From Escherichia sp. E4742 (GTDB taxonomy: Bacteria; Pseudomonadota; Gammaproteobacteria; Enterobacterales; Enterobacteriaceae): a stretch of DNA of 64,000 nucleotides. The stretch spans positions 3,906,001 to 3,970,000 of the forward strand of contig NZ_CP040443.1 of assembly GCF_005843885.1 (NCBI RefSeq), in the 5' to 3' direction. Within the stretch, counting starts at the first letter, position 1; each line of letters begins with the position of its first letter. The position numbers and the translations under genes were made by a program. Below are positions 26,157-35,560 of the stretch, piece after piece. A model generated the notes under the pieces. It ran no database searches. It was not told the DNA's origin and saw only the letters and a list, made by a program, of their open reading frames with translations.

Positions 26157-27145
26157 GCGCAAAACATCCTTGCCATCTGCGGCTGAATAGCGTCAAGCAT
26201 CTCGTAGCGTCGACGGTATTCAGCTCGCTTTTTGCTGGCGATATCCGCAATCTCTTTTCGCGCTATTCGATTGGGAAGCCGATAATGCCGCTCGGCATCG
26301 CATTCGCCGCCAACCGATTCCCAGAACGCGTTATAGTCAGCATGGATTTTTCCTTCCTTATCGCGATAACGCAGGCTGCGGTAAATATGCGTTTCATTAC
26401 TGACGGCAATGATCTGCTCTACCTGTAAACGTTGGGCAAACAGGCAGGCCGCTTCCATCACGAGGCGTTTTGGAAATAGTCCGTGACAGGCTTTCGTCGC
26501 ATTCTGGATTTCCTGATGCGGAATTTCCCATTTCGCACCTTGCAGTCCGCCAATAAACATCGTTCTTTTCCCCTGATATTCACACAGGGTAAAAGTGATC
26601 TCCGCCAGAGGAATACCCTCACTGTTACGGAACAGGATTGTGCTGTCACCTTCTTTATCCATTGAGATCATCATGGTCAGCTCAAGCGTGAACTGCTCGC
26701 CGTTTTTTCCTTCCAGCTTCGCCAGTTGCAGCCCGGGGGTATTCAAATATAAGCTGAATTCTTCTGCCGACATACACGCACGCAGCAATGCATAATGGTA
26801 ACGTAGTGCCTCGAGTAATTGCTTACGGTTAAGATTGGCGGCAAGGTAAGGGCGATGCAGACGAACAGGCAGTCGCGGCTGGCGTGTTAACAACGTATTG
26901 AGATTAGGCCAGTGGGATAGTTCGTTCATCCACTCAACGCTTAAGCGCGGCATAATCAACGAGCGCAGCAAAAATTTCTGACGAAAGCTACGTCGGTGCC
27001 AGAATTTACCTGGTCGACACTGTCCGCGTGCCAGACTAAGAAAAAGAGACAGGCTGCTGAGAGAATCAGATGGCGTAAAGGAGCGTTCAGTTAGCTGCGA
27101 CATATTCATGAAATCAATGGTTATACATGACGCCGATTTCACCAT
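26153..27145 (-). CDS. ybjX: DUF535 (VirK/YbjX family) protein
   Basis: 330-residue protein of the VirK/YbjX family (DUF535). Salmonella relatives are PhoP-regulated and contribute to resistance to cationic peptides and to intracellular survival; no enzymatic activity is known. I kept the ATG at 27145 that gives MVKSASC, although downstream methionines at codons 13 and 15 (MNMSQL) are alternatives. No convincing PhoP direct repeat was found upstream. Confidence 0.88.
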   Translation of the reverse strand: MVKSASCITIDFMNMSQLTERSFTPSDSLSSLSLFLSLARGQCRPGKFWHRRSFRQKFLLRSLIMPRLSVEWMNELSHWPNLNTLLTRQPRLPVRLHRPYLAANLNRKQLLEALRYHYALLRACMSAEEFSLYLNTPGLQLAKLEGKNGEQFTLELTMMISMDKEGDSTILFRNSEGIPLAEITFTLCEYQGKRTMFIGGLQGAKWEIPHQEIQNATKACHGLFPKRLVMEAACLFAQRLQVEQIIAVSNETHIYRSLRYRDKEGKIHADYNAFWESVGGECDAERHYRLPNRIARKEIADIASKKRAEYRRRYEMLDAIQPQMARMFCA

Positions 27146-27259
27146 TGCGTATCTTAACCAAACATCAATAGTGTGATTACTAACGTAAATTTTAGGGTTT
27201 TGTTGATATTTCGTTGAAGTTGATGACCCGGATTGGCATATGGAGTATTCAGAATATTT

Positions 27260-28375
27260 ATGAAAAATCGGAGAACCGTGAAGAAGCGTTACGTTATTGC
27301 GCTGGTGATAGTCATCGCCGGGCTGATTGCGTTATGGAGAATTCTCAACGCGCCCGTGCCGACTTATCAGACACTGATTGTTCGCCCCGGTGATTTGCAG
27401 CAAAGCGTACTGGCGACCGGAAAGCTGGACGCGCTGCGTAAGGTTGACGTGGGCGCGCAGGTCAGCGGTCAGTTGAAAACGCTGTCGGTGGCGATTGGCG
27501 ATAAAGTAAAAAAAGACCAGCTTTTAGGGGTTATTGATCCTGAACAGGCAGAAAACCAGATCAAGGAAGTGGAAGCGACACTGATGGAGCTGCGTGCGCA
27601 AAGGCAACAGGCAGAAGCAGAACTAAAACTGGCACGGGTGACATACTCACGCCAGCAACGACTGGCGCAAACGCAGGCGGTTTCGCAACAGGATCTCGAC
27701 ACCGCCGCGACGGAGATGGCAGTTAAACAGGCGCAAATAGGGACTATCGATGCGCAAATCAAACGGAATCAGGCGTCACTCGACACCGCTAAAACGAATC
27801 TCGATTACACCCGCATCGTTGCCCCGATGGCAGGTGAAGTTACGCAAATCACCACTCTGCAAGGGCAGACGGTAATTGCCGCACAACAAGCGCCAAACAT
27901 TCTGACGCTGGCAGATATGAGTACCATGCTGGTAAAAGCGCAAGTGTCGGAAGCGGATGTCATTCACCTGAAACCCGGTCAAAAAGCCTGGTTCACCGTG
28001 CTTGGCGATCCGCTGACGCGCTACGAGGGGCAGATTAAAGATGTGCTGCCGACGCCAGAAAAGGTCAACGACGCCATTTTCTACTACGCCCGTTTTGAAG
28101 TGCCAAACCCCAATGGTTTACTGCGCCTGGATATGACCGCGCAGGTCCACATTCAACTCACTGATGTGAAAAACGTACTCACCATTCCGTTGTCGGCACT
28201 GGGGGAGTCGGTTGGCGATAACCGTTATAAAATCAAACTGCTGCGTAATGGCGAAATACGCGAGCGCGAAGTGACGATTGGCGCGCGCAATGACACCGAT
28301 GTTGAGATTGTCAAAGGACTGGAAGCGGGCGATGAAGTGGTGATTGGTGAGGCCAAACCAGGAGCGGCACAATGA
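27260..28375 (+). CDS. macA: Macrolide efflux periplasmic adaptor MacA
   Basis: Membrane-fusion protein (371 aa) of the MacAB-TolC tripartite efflux pump, which exports macrolides, enterotoxin and other substrates. It has one N-terminal membrane helix (about 10-29), a lipoyl/barrel-sandwich domain split by an alpha-hairpin coiled coil (about 90-180, rich in EVEATLMELRAQRQQ-type heptads) and a beta-barrel. The frame is open from 27233, but ATG 27260 (MKNRRTVKKRY) gives the usual size. It overlaps macB by 4 bases. Confidence 0.96.
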   Translation: MKNRRTVKKRYVIALVIVIAGLIALWRILNAPVPTYQTLIVRPGDLQQSVLATGKLDALRKVDVGAQVSGQLKTLSVAIGDKVKKDQLLGVIDPEQAENQIKEVEATLMELRAQRQQAEAELKLARVTYSRQQRLAQTQAVSQQDLDTAATEMAVKQAQIGTIDAQIKRNQASLDTAKTNLDYTRIVAPMAGEVTQITTLQGQTVIAAQQAPNILTLADMSTMLVKAQVSEADVIHLKPGQKAWFTVLGDPLTRYEGQIKDVLPTPEKVNDAIFYYARFEVPNPNGLLRLDMTAQVHIQLTDVKNVLTIPLSALGESVGDNRYKIKLLRNGEIREREVTIGARNDTDVEIVKGLEAGDEVVIGEAKPGAAQ

Positions 28376-30318
28376 CGCCCTTGCTCGAACTAAAGGATAT
28401 TCGCCGTAGCTATCCTGCTGGAGACGAGCAGGTTGAGGTGCTAAAGGGCATCAGCCTGGATATTTATGCAGGTGAGATGGTGGCCATTGTCGGTGCTTCG
28501 GGCTCCGGTAAATCGACCCTGATGAATATTCTCGGCTGCCTGGATAAAGCGACCAGTGGAACCTATCGCGTTGCCGGCCAGGATGTTGCCACGCTGGACG
28601 CCGATGCGCTGGCGCAGCTTCGTCGTGAGCATTTCGGCTTTATTTTCCAGCGTTACCACTTGCTTTCGCACTTAACCGCCGAGCAGAACGTTGAAGTACC
28701 CGCCGTCTATGCCGGACTTGAGCGTAAACAGCGATTGCTGCGCGCTCAGGAGTTGCTGCAACGACTGGGACTGGAAGAACGGCTAGATTATTACCCCGCC
28801 CAGCTTTCCGGTGGCCAGCAACAGCGTGTCAGTATCGCGCGGGCATTGATGAACGGTGGGCAGGTGATCCTCGCCGATGAACCTACCGGCGCACTGGACA
28901 GCCATTCTGGCGAAGAGGTGATGGCGATATTGCATCAGTTGCGCGATCGCGGGCACACGGTGATTATCGTTACCCACGATCCGCTGGTTGCGGCTCAGGC
29001 GGAGCGGGTAATCGAAATTCGTGACGGCGAAATTGTGCGTAATCCCCCCGCCATTGAAAAGGTGAATGCTGCTGGCGGGACGGAGCCTGTAGTCAAAACG
29101 GCGTCTGGCTGGCGGCAGTTTGTCAGTGGTTTTAATGAGGCGCTGACGATGGCGTGGCGGGCGCTGGCAGCGAATAAAATGCGTACTTTACTGACCATGC
29201 TGGGGATTATTATCGGTATTGCGTCGGTGGTTTCTATCGTCGTGGTGGGCGACGCCGCCAAACAAATGGTGCTGGCGGATATTCGTTCTATTGGCACGAA
29301 TACTATTGATGTCTATCCCGGGAAAGATTTTGGCGATGACGATCCGCAATATCAACAGGCGCTGAAATACGACGACTTAATCGCTATTCAAAAACAACCG
29401 TGGGTCGCCTCTGCCACGCCCGCCGTCTCGCAAAACCTGCGCCTGCGTTATAACAATGTTGATGTTGCCGCCAGCGCCAACGGTGTGAGCGGCGATTATT
29501 TCAATGTCTACGGCATGACCTTCAGCGAAGGGAACACCTTTAATCAGGAGCAACTTAACGGTCGCGCGCAGGTCGTCGTTCTCGACAGTAACACCCGCCG
29601 CCAGCTTTTCCCGCTTAAGGCCGATGTGGTTGGTGAGGTCATTCTGGTTGGTAATATGCCTGCGAGAGTCATCGGCGTGGCGGAAGAGAAACAGTCGATG
29701 TTTGGTAGCAGTAAAGTGCTGCGCGTGTGGTTGCCTTACAGCACCATGTCCGGGCGGGTTATGGGCCAGTCGTGGCTGAACTCCATCACTGTAAGAGTAA
29801 AAGAAGGCTATGACAGCACCGAAGCGGAACAACAGCTCACCCGTTTGTTGTCGCTGCGCCACGGCAAAAAAGACTTCTTTACCTGGAACATGGACGGCGT
29901 CTTGAAAACAGTCGAAAAAACCACACGTACTTTACAACTGTTTCTGACGCTGGTGGCGGTGATTTCGCTGGTAGTAGGCGGCATTGGCGTTATGAATATT
30001 ATGCTGGTGTCAGTAACGGAGCGGACGCGGGAAATTGGTATTCGCATGGCTGTTGGCGCGCGTGCCAGCGATGTTCTGCAACAATTTCTGATTGAAGCAG
30101 TGCTGGTTTGCCTGGTGGGCGGCGCGATGGGGATAATGCTGTCGCTGTTAATTGCCTTCACCCTACAGCTTTTTTTACCCGGCTGGGAGATAGGCTTTTC
30201 TCCACTGGCGTTGCTGCTGGCGTTTTTATGCTCAACCGTTACGGGCATTTTATTTGGCTGGCTACCTGCACGAAATGCGGCACGGCTGGATCCAGTGGAT
30301 GCTTTGGCGCGAGAGTGA
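28372..30318 (+). CDS. macB: Macrolide ABC transporter MacB
   Basis: Mechanotransmission-type ABC transporter (648 aa) working with MacA and TolC. The N-terminal ATPase has Walker A GASGSGKST (about 41-49), signature LSGGQQQRVS and Walker B VILADEPTGALD. It is followed by a membrane helix near 272-295, a large periplasmic domain and three C-terminal helices (MacB/FtsX fold). It starts in the macA stop (ATGA). A symmetric terminator follows. Confidence 0.97.
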   Translation: MTPLLELKDIRRSYPAGDEQVEVLKGISLDIYAGEMVAIVGASGSGKSTLMNILGCLDKATSGTYRVAGQDVATLDADALAQLRREHFGFIFQRYHLLSHLTAEQNVEVPAVYAGLERKQRLLRAQELLQRLGLEERLDYYPAQLSGGQQQRVSIARALMNGGQVILADEPTGALDSHSGEEVMAILHQLRDRGHTVIIVTHDPLVAAQAERVIEIRDGEIVRNPPAIEKVNAAGGTEPVVKTASGWRQFVSGFNEALTMAWRALAANKMRTLLTMLGIIIGIASVVSIVVVGDAAKQMVLADIRSIGTNTIDVYPGKDFGDDDPQYQQALKYDDLIAIQKQPWVASATPAVSQNLRLRYNNVDVAASANGVSGDYFNVYGMTFSEGNTFNQEQLNGRAQVVVLDSNTRRQLFPLKADVVGEVILVGNMPARVIGVAEEKQSMFGSSKVLRVWLPYSTMSGRVMGQSWLNSITVRVKEGYDSTEAEQQLTRLLSLRHGKKDFFTWNMDGVLKTVEKTTRTLQLFLTLVAVISLVVGGIGVMNIMLVSVTERTREIGIRMAVGARASDVLQQFLIEAVLVCLVGGAMGIMLSLLIAFTLQLFLPGWEIGFSPLALLLAFLCSTVTGILFGWLPARNAARLDPVDALARE

Positions 30319-30328
30319 TTTTTGAGAT

Positions 30329-30358
30329 AAAAATGCCAGCCGATCGGGCTGGCATTTT
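30329..30358. terminator. Bidirectional terminator between macB and cspD
   Basis: AAAATGCCAGCC pairs with GGCTGGCATTTT around a 5-nt loop, with A-rich and T-rich flanks. It serves the convergent macB and cspD transcripts. Confidence 0.88.
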
Positions 30359-30390
30359 GCCTTTAGGATGTACACAATGAGACAGAAGAG

Positions 30391-30615
30391 CTATGCGACT
30401 GCTACTTCTACTTCGACGGGCACAATAACACTGGCGTGATTGCCTTTTGGCCCTTGGTGGACATCAAACTGAACGGGTTGTCCAGCTTTTAGCGTTCTGT
30501 AACCATCCATTTGGATGGTGGAATAATGAGCGAAAATATCTTCGCCACCGCCTTCAGGGCAGATGAAACCGAACCCTTTGGCATTGTTGAACCACTTAAC
30601 AGTACCCTTTTCCAT
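30391..30615 (-). CDS. cspD: Cold-shock-like replication inhibitor CspD
   Basis: 74-residue single OB-fold protein of the CspA family. The nucleic-acid-binding motifs KGFGFI (RNP1, about 14-19) and DIFAHY (RNP2, about 26-31) are intact. Unlike CspA it is not cold-induced; it accumulates in stationary phase, binds single-stranded DNA and can inhibit replication, and is degraded by Lon. I chose ATG 30615 (MEKGTVKWF). It is divergent from clpS; about 320 bp lie between them. Confidence 0.96.
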   Translation of the reverse strand: MEKGTVKWFNNAKGFGFICPEGGGEDIFAHYSTIQMDGYRTLKAGQPVQFDVHQGPKGNHASVIVPVEVEVAVA

Positions 30616-30937
30616 GCTTCGACATCCTTCGCAAATCTTATACAAGTAAGATGGAATAAACCGGGGTCAGAGAGGGGGCAGTTCAAAACCTCGCCAACTC
30701 TTGAAATACAATTTAGAGAAATGGGGCGAGTCGTCAAGCGTTTGACAGGGGCCAGGGGGTAGGTATGCATCAAAAATTTGAAGCAGTTAACGCTATTGAC
30801 AGTAATGTCACTGATGTCGCTTATACCAACGATAGATGATAATTATCTATCATGTGGAGTAGATTGGTCAGGCAAATACGCTCTTGTCAGCGGCAGAGCG
30901 TTCTGCCGGTAACCGTAACCGAAGATGATAACTGACA

Positions 30938-31258
30938 ATGGGTAAAACGAACGACTGGCTGGACTTTGATCAACTGGCGGAAGAAAAAGTTCGCGACGCG
31001 CTAAAACCGCCATCTATGTATAAAGTGATATTAGTCAATGATGATTACACTCCAATGGAGTTTGTTATTGACGTGTTACAAAAATTCTTTTCTTATGATG
31101 TAGAACGTGCAACGCAATTGATGCTTGCTGTTCACTACCAGGGGAAGGCCATTTGCGGAGTCTTTACCGCTGAGGTTGCAGAAACCAAAGTGGCGATGGT
31201 GAACAAGTACGCAAGGGAGAACGAGCATCCATTGCTGTGTACGCTGGAAAAAGCCTGA
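30938..31258 (+). CDS. clpS: ATP-dependent Clp protease adaptor ClpS
   Basis: Adaptor (106 aa) that binds N-degron substrates (Leu, Phe, Trp, Tyr N-termini) and delivers them to ClpAP. The core signatures [15 protein letters not shown] (about 27-41) and the helix with [15 protein letters not shown] are present. The flexible N-terminal tail needed for ClpA control is intact. clpA starts 30 bp downstream. The aat gene across the island makes some of its substrates. Confidence 0.97.
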
Positions 31259-31288
31259 ATGCAGGTATAAAAATTGGGGGAGGTGCCT

Positions 31289-33565
31289 ATGCTCAATCAA
31301 GAACTGGAACTCAGTTTAAACATGGCTTTCGCCAGAGCGCGCGAGCACCGTCATGAGTTTATGACCGTCGAGCACTTGTTACTGGCATTGCTCAGTAACC
31401 CATCGGCCCGGGAGGCGCTGGAAGCGTGTTCCGTGGACCTGGTTGCGCTCCGTCAGGAACTGGAAGCCTTTATTGAACAAACCACACCTGTTCTGCCCGC
31501 CAGTGAAGAGGAGCGCGACACGCAGCCGACCTTGAGTTTTCAGCGTGTATTGCAGCGTGCGGTCTTCCATGTTCAGTCCTCCGGTCGCAGTGAGGTTACC
31601 GGTGCGAATGTTCTGGTCGCTATCTTTAGCGAACAGGAGTCGCAGGCGGCGTATCTGTTGCGCAAACATGAAGTCAGCCGTCTTGATGTGGTGAACTTTA
31701 TTTCTCATGGCACGCGTAAAGACGAGCCATCTCAGTCTTCTGAACCAGGAAACCAGCCGAGCAGTGAAGAACAAGCTGGTGGGGAGGACCGTATGGAGAA
31801 TTTCACGACTAACCTGAACCAGCTTGCACGCGTGGGCGGAATTGACCCGCTGATTGGTCGTGAGAAGGAACTGGAGCGCGCCATTCAGGTTCTCTGCCGC
31901 CGCCGTAAAAACAACCCGCTGCTGGTTGGGGAGTCTGGCGTCGGTAAAACGGCGATTGCTGAAGGTCTTGCCTGGCGAATTGTTCAGGGCGATGTGCCAG
32001 AAATCATGGCTGACTGTACGATTTACTCTCTCGATATCGGCTCCCTGTTAGCAGGCACCAAATATCGCGGCGACTTTGAAAAACGGTTTAAAGCGTTGCT
32101 CAAGCAGCTGGAACAGGATACTAACAGCATCCTGTTTATCGATGAGATCCATACCATCATTGGAGCGGGCGCAGCGTCTGGCGGGCAGGTAGATGCAGCC
32201 AACCTGATCAAACCGTTGCTCTCCAGCGGTAAAATTCGCGTGATTGGATCGACGACCTATCAGGAGTTCAGCAACATTTTCGAGAAAGACCGTGCTCTGG
32301 CGCGTCGCTTCCAGAAAATCGATATTACTGAACCGTCGGTCGAAGAAACTGTTCAAATCATCAATGGCCTGAAACCGAAGTACGAAGCGCACCACGATGT
32401 GCGTTATACCGCGAAAGCGGTGCGTGCGGCGGTGGAGCTGGCGGTGAAATACATTAACGATCGTCATCTGCCGGACAAAGCGATTGACGTTATCGACGAA
32501 GCGGGCGCTCGCGCACGTTTGATGCCGGTAAGCAAGCGCAAGAAAACGGTGAATGTGGCGGATATCGAGTCCGTGGTAGCCCGTATTGCACGTATCCCTG
32601 AGAAGAGCGTTTCTCAGAGTGACCGCGATACGCTGAAAAACCTTGGCGATCGCCTGAAAATGCTGGTCTTCGGTCAGGATAAAGCCATTGAAGCGCTTAC
32701 CGAGGCCATTAAGATGGCGCGTGCGGGTTTAGGTCACGAACATAAACCAGTTGGTTCATTCCTGTTTGCTGGTCCAACCGGGGTCGGGAAAACCGAGGTG
32801 ACGGTACAGCTTTCCAAAGCACTGGGTATTGAGCTTCTGCGCTTTGATATGTCCGAATATATGGAACGTCATACTGTCAGCCGCCTGATTGGTGCGCCTC
32901 CAGGATACGTTGGTTTTGATCAGGGCGGCTTGCTGACCGATGCGGTCATCAAGCATCCGCACGCGGTGCTGTTGCTGGACGAAATCGAGAAAGCGCATCC
33001 GGACGTATTCAACATTCTGCTGCAGGTGATGGACAACGGCACGCTGACCGATAACAACGGGCGCAAAGCGGACTTCCGTAACGTGGTACTGGTGATGACC
33101 ACCAATGCCGGGGTACGTGAAACCGAGCGCAAATCGATTGGTCTTATCCACCAGGATAACAGCACCGATGCGATGGAAGAGATCAAGAAGATCTTTACGC
33201 CGGAGTTCCGTAACCGTCTCGACAACATTATCTGGTTCGATCATCTCTCTACAGACGTGATCCACCAGGTGGTTGATAAGTTTATCGTCGAGTTGCAGGT
33301 TCAGTTGGATCAGAAAGGTGTTTCTCTGGAAGTGAGCCAGGAAGCGCGTAACTGGCTGGCTGAGAAAGGTTACGACCGGGCGATGGGCGCACGTCCGATG
33401 GCACGTGTGATTCAGGATAACCTGAAAAAACCGCTCGCCAACGAACTGCTGTTTGGCTCGCTGGTGGATGGTGGCCAGGTGACAGTCGCGCTGGATAAAG
33501 AGAAAAATGAGCTGACCTACGGGTTCCAGAGTGCACAAAAGCATAAACCGGAAGCCGCGCATTAA
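31289..33565 (+). CDS. clpA: ClpA, ATPase subunit of ClpAP protease
   Basis: Double-ring AAA+ unfoldase (758 aa) that feeds substrates to ClpP. It has an N-terminal repeat domain binding ClpS (1-about 145), D1 with Walker A GESGVGKT and D2 with Walker A GPTGVGKT. The ClpP-contacting IGL-type loop is seen in KSIGLIHQDN. ATG 31289 (MLNQELELS), preceded by GGGGAGG, gives the standard size; the longer frame is not supported. It is the left boundary gene of the CRISPR island. Confidence 0.98.
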   Translation: MLNQELELSLNMAFARAREHRHEFMTVEHLLLALLSNPSAREALEACSVDLVALRQELEAFIEQTTPVLPASEEERDTQPTLSFQRVLQRAVFHVQSSGRSEVTGANVLVAIFSEQESQAAYLLRKHEVSRLDVVNFISHGTRKDEPSQSSEPGNQPSSEEQAGGEDRMENFTTNLNQLARVGGIDPLIGREKELERAIQVLCRRRKNNPLLVGESGVGKTAIAEGLAWRIVQGDVPEIMADCTIYSLDIGSLLAGTKYRGDFEKRFKALLKQLEQDTNSILFIDEIHTIIGAGAASGGQVDAANLIKPLLSSGKIRVIGSTTYQEFSNIFEKDRALARRFQKIDITEPSVEETVQIINGLKPKYEAHHDVRYTAKAVRAAVELAVKYINDRHLPDKAIDVIDEAGARARLMPVSKRKKTVNVADIESVVARIARIPEKSVSQSDRDTLKNLGDRLKMLVFGQDKAIEALTEAIKMARAGLGHEHKPVGSFLFAGPTGVGKTEVTVQLSKALGIELLRFDMSEYMERHTVSRLIGAPPGYVGFDQGGLLTDAVIKHPHAVLLLDEIEKAHPDVFNILLQVMDNGTLTDNNGRKADFRNVVLVMTTNAGVRETERKSIGLIHQDNSTDAMEEIKKIFTPEFRNRLDNIIWFDHLSTDVIHQVVDKFIVELQVQLDQKGVSLEVSQEARNWLAEKGYDRAMGARPMARVIQDNLKKPLANELLFGSLVDGGQVTVALDKEKNELTYGFQSAQKHKPEAAH
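31793..31795 (+). other. Internal translation start of clpA (ClpA65)
   Basis: Codon 169 of clpA is an ATG preceded by GGGGAGGACC, a strong ribosome-binding sequence at the right spacing. E. coli is known to make a shorter ClpA form of about 65 kDa from this codon, lacking the ClpS-binding domain. Confidence 0.75.
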
Positions 33566-33588
33566 TCAGATTGTTAAGTAGGTTGGTG

Positions 33589-33623
33589 AAGTCCGTAATC
33601 TCGTCAGGGGTTACGGACTTTTT
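33589..33623 (+). terminator. Terminator of clpSA
   Basis: AAGTCCGTAA pairs with TTACGGACTT around a 12-nt loop, followed by TTT. It is immediately before the leader of CRISPR array 1. Confidence 0.85.
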
Positions 33624-33777
33624 GTTTATGGGGGGCGGAGGTTCAGACCCTTTTTTTGATGATGATGGTAAGTTGTTGATAATTAGTGCTGCTGGAAGGT
33701 AAGGATAAAAAAGGGTGGCAGCAGGAAAATGAGATGGTTTTGCTTTATTAACAACGGGCTAAACGTGTAGTATTTGA
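33624..33777 (+). promoter_or_regulatory. Leader of CRISPR array 1 with IHF sites
   Basis: AT-rich leader between clpA and the first repeat. It contains ACCCTTTTTTT at 33647-33657 and its inverted partner AAAAAAGGGT at 33707-33716, a perfect IHF consensus on the minus strand at 33669-33681 (TATCAACAACTTA) and a weaker IHF-like site at 33749-33761. The same elements recur at identical distances before array 2. In type I-F systems IHF bends the leader so that Cas1-Cas2-3 inserts new spacers at the first repeat. Confidence 0.8.
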
Positions 33778-34405
33778 GTTCACTGCCGTACAGGCAGCTT
33801 AGAAAAAATTTGATGGGCGGCAGAAGTAGTTTTACCTGTTCACTGCCGTACAGGCAGCTTAGAAATTTATAAAAATGGTTGTATTTAGTCTTGTTTTGTT
33901 CACTGCCGTACAGGCAGCTTAGAAATAAAAGAAACTCTCACTTCGTTCGAGAGAGCTGTTCACTGCCGTACAGGCAGCTTAGAAAGCGCGTAACCGCGCC
34001 CACTGCATTTATCGCATGTTCACTGCCGTACAGGCAGCTTAGAAAAGTTAATACACGGGCGGGAGTGTCTGCAATTGGTTCACTGCCGTACAGGCAGCTT
34101 AGAAAGTGCCGGGTGATGCCCCGCTGATATTTAGTCAGTTCACTGCCGTACAGGCAGCTTAGAAATATAATGACTACATCAGCAGGACGCTGAAACGGTT
34201 CACTGCCGTACAGGCAGCTTAGAAACCTTGTCAATTACCTAACGTGTAGAAAATTTCGTTCACTGCCGTACAGGCAGCTTAGAAAAGAACCGAGATCTTC
34301 CCACACTTTAAGAAGGGGTTCACTGCCGTACAGGCAGCTTAGAAATGCTTTCTGCCCAGGATTGTAGTCAGGCGAGTGTTCACTGCCGTACAGGCAGTTT
34401 CACAA
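33778..34405 (+). CRISPR. Type I-F CRISPR array 1 (11 repeats, 10 spacers)
   Basis: The 28-bp repeat GTTCACTGCCGTACAGGCAG+CTTAGAAA recurs every 60 bp from 33778 to 34378, with ten unique 32-bp spacers. The stem CTGCC/GGCAG around GTACA is the Cas6f (Csy4) cleavage hairpin. Orientation is +: the terminal repeat at 34378-34405 is degenerate in its last 8 bases (TTTCACAA), marking the trailer end, and the leader is on the clpA side. The trailer end lies 171 bp before cas1, so new spacers enter on the side away from the cas genes. Confidence 0.98.
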
Positions 34406-34576
34406 ATACGATGATGGCAGAAATTTAGCTGTGTTAAGGCGTTCTCAACTCCGAACCATTAGCCACAACGCACAATAACAATTGTGATAATTGCGATGGA
34501 AATCAATTTCTCGCACAGAAATCAATGCTGTACTAATCCTAATTCCTTCAAATAAAAATAATCACAGGATGTGTTT
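34406..34576 (+). promoter_or_regulatory. cas operon upstream region
   Basis: The 171 bp between the array 1 trailer and cas1 should contain the cas operon promoter. It is AT-rich. A partial dyad CAATT-N5-AATTG lies at 34479-34493 and includes TGTGA, a CRP half-site, but the second CRP half is poor. No clear -35/-10 pair could be fixed. Confidence 0.4.
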
Positions 34577-35560
34577 ATGTCTTCCAATTACCTTACTCCA
34601 TCTGACCTCAAAACCATTCTCCACTCTAAACGCGCCAATATTTATTATCTGGAAAAATGCCGGGTGCAGGTGAATGGTGGGCGAGTGGAATATGTTACCA
34701 GTGAAGGTAAGGAGTCGTACTACTGGAATATCCCCATTGCGAATACCACGGCATTGATGTTGGGGATGGGAACATCCGTTACTCAGGCGGCGATGCGTGA
34801 ATTTGCCCATGCCGGGGTGATGGTGGGCTTTTGTGGTACGGATGGCACGCCGCTGTATTCGGCAAATGAAGTTGATGTTGATGTCTCCTGGCTCAGTCCG
34901 CAAAGCGAATATCGTCCTACTGAATATCTTCAGCAGTGGGTTTCTTTTTGGTTTGCTGAAGATAAACGACTTGCCGCCGCGAAACGTTTTCAGTTAATCC
35001 GCCTGACACATATCGATAAGCACTGGACCAGCGCGAAAATGCAGCGTGAACACGCCTTTCAGCCTGATGCTAATGCACTGCAGACCCTACTAAATCGTAC
35101 TCGTGAAGAAATAGACGCGGCAGAAAACCATACGCAGCTTATGCTCGTAGAGGCCAAATTGACCAAAGCACTCTACAAAATGATGAGCCAAACCGTGGGC
35201 TATGGCGACTTTACCCGCGCAAAACGGGGCGGTGGGATTGATATGGCTAACCGCTTTCTCGATCAGGGGAATTATCTGGCTTATGGGCTGGCGGCAGTGG
35301 CGGCGTGGGTAACCGGGATCCCGCATGGTTTAGCAGTAATGCACGGTAAAACACGTCGCGGCGGCCTCGTTTTTGACCTTGCCGATCTGATTAAAGATGC
35401 CCTGGTTATGCCACAAGCATTTATTGCCGCAATGGCGGGAGAAGATGCTCAGGAGTTTCGTCAACGCTGCATTAATATCTTTCAACAAGCAGATGCTCTG
35501 GATGTCATGATCACCTCTTTGCAAGATACGGCCCAGGCACTGGCTAAGGCTGATCAATGA
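34577..35560 (+). CDS. cas1: Type I-F CRISPR-associated endonuclease Cas1
   Basis: Metal-dependent integrase that, with the Cas2 part of Cas2-3, inserts spacers into the arrays (327 aa from the ATG at 34577). AGGA lies 8 bases upstream of that ATG; a GTG at 34571 would add two residues. Cas1f signatures are present: ELKTILHSKRA-like N-terminus, and candidate metal ligands Glu192 (VEAK), His256 (VMHGK), Asp267 and Asp270 (FDLADLIKD), two residues offset from the Pseudomonas enzyme as I recall it. It overlaps cas2-3 by 4 bases. Confidence 0.97.
   Translation: MSSNYLTPSDLKTILHSKRANIYYLEKCRVQVNGGRVEYVTSEGKESYYWNIPIANTTALMLGMGTSVTQAAMREFAHAGVMVGFCGTDGTPLYSANEVDVDVSWLSPQSEYRPTEYLQQWVSFWFAEDKRLAAAKRFQLIRLTHIDKHWTSAKMQREHAFQPDANALQTLLNRTREEIDAAENHTQLMLVEAKLTKALYKMMSQTVGYGDFTRAKRGGGIDMANRFLDQGNYLAYGLAAVAAWVTGIPHGLAVMHGKTRRGGLVFDLADLIKDALVMPQAFIAAMAGEDAQEFRQRCINIFQQADALDVMITSLQDTAQALAKADQ

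Noticed and set aside
27146..27259. PhoP box upstream of ybjX
   Set aside because: TGTTTG and GGTTAA hexamers occur but without the 5-bp spaced direct repeat.
33879..34234. Open frames of 82 and 98 codons on both strands of CRISPR array 1
   Set aside because: They consist of the repeated SLPYRQLRK or FLSCLYGSE encoded by the repeat itself; no ribosome site and no homology expected.
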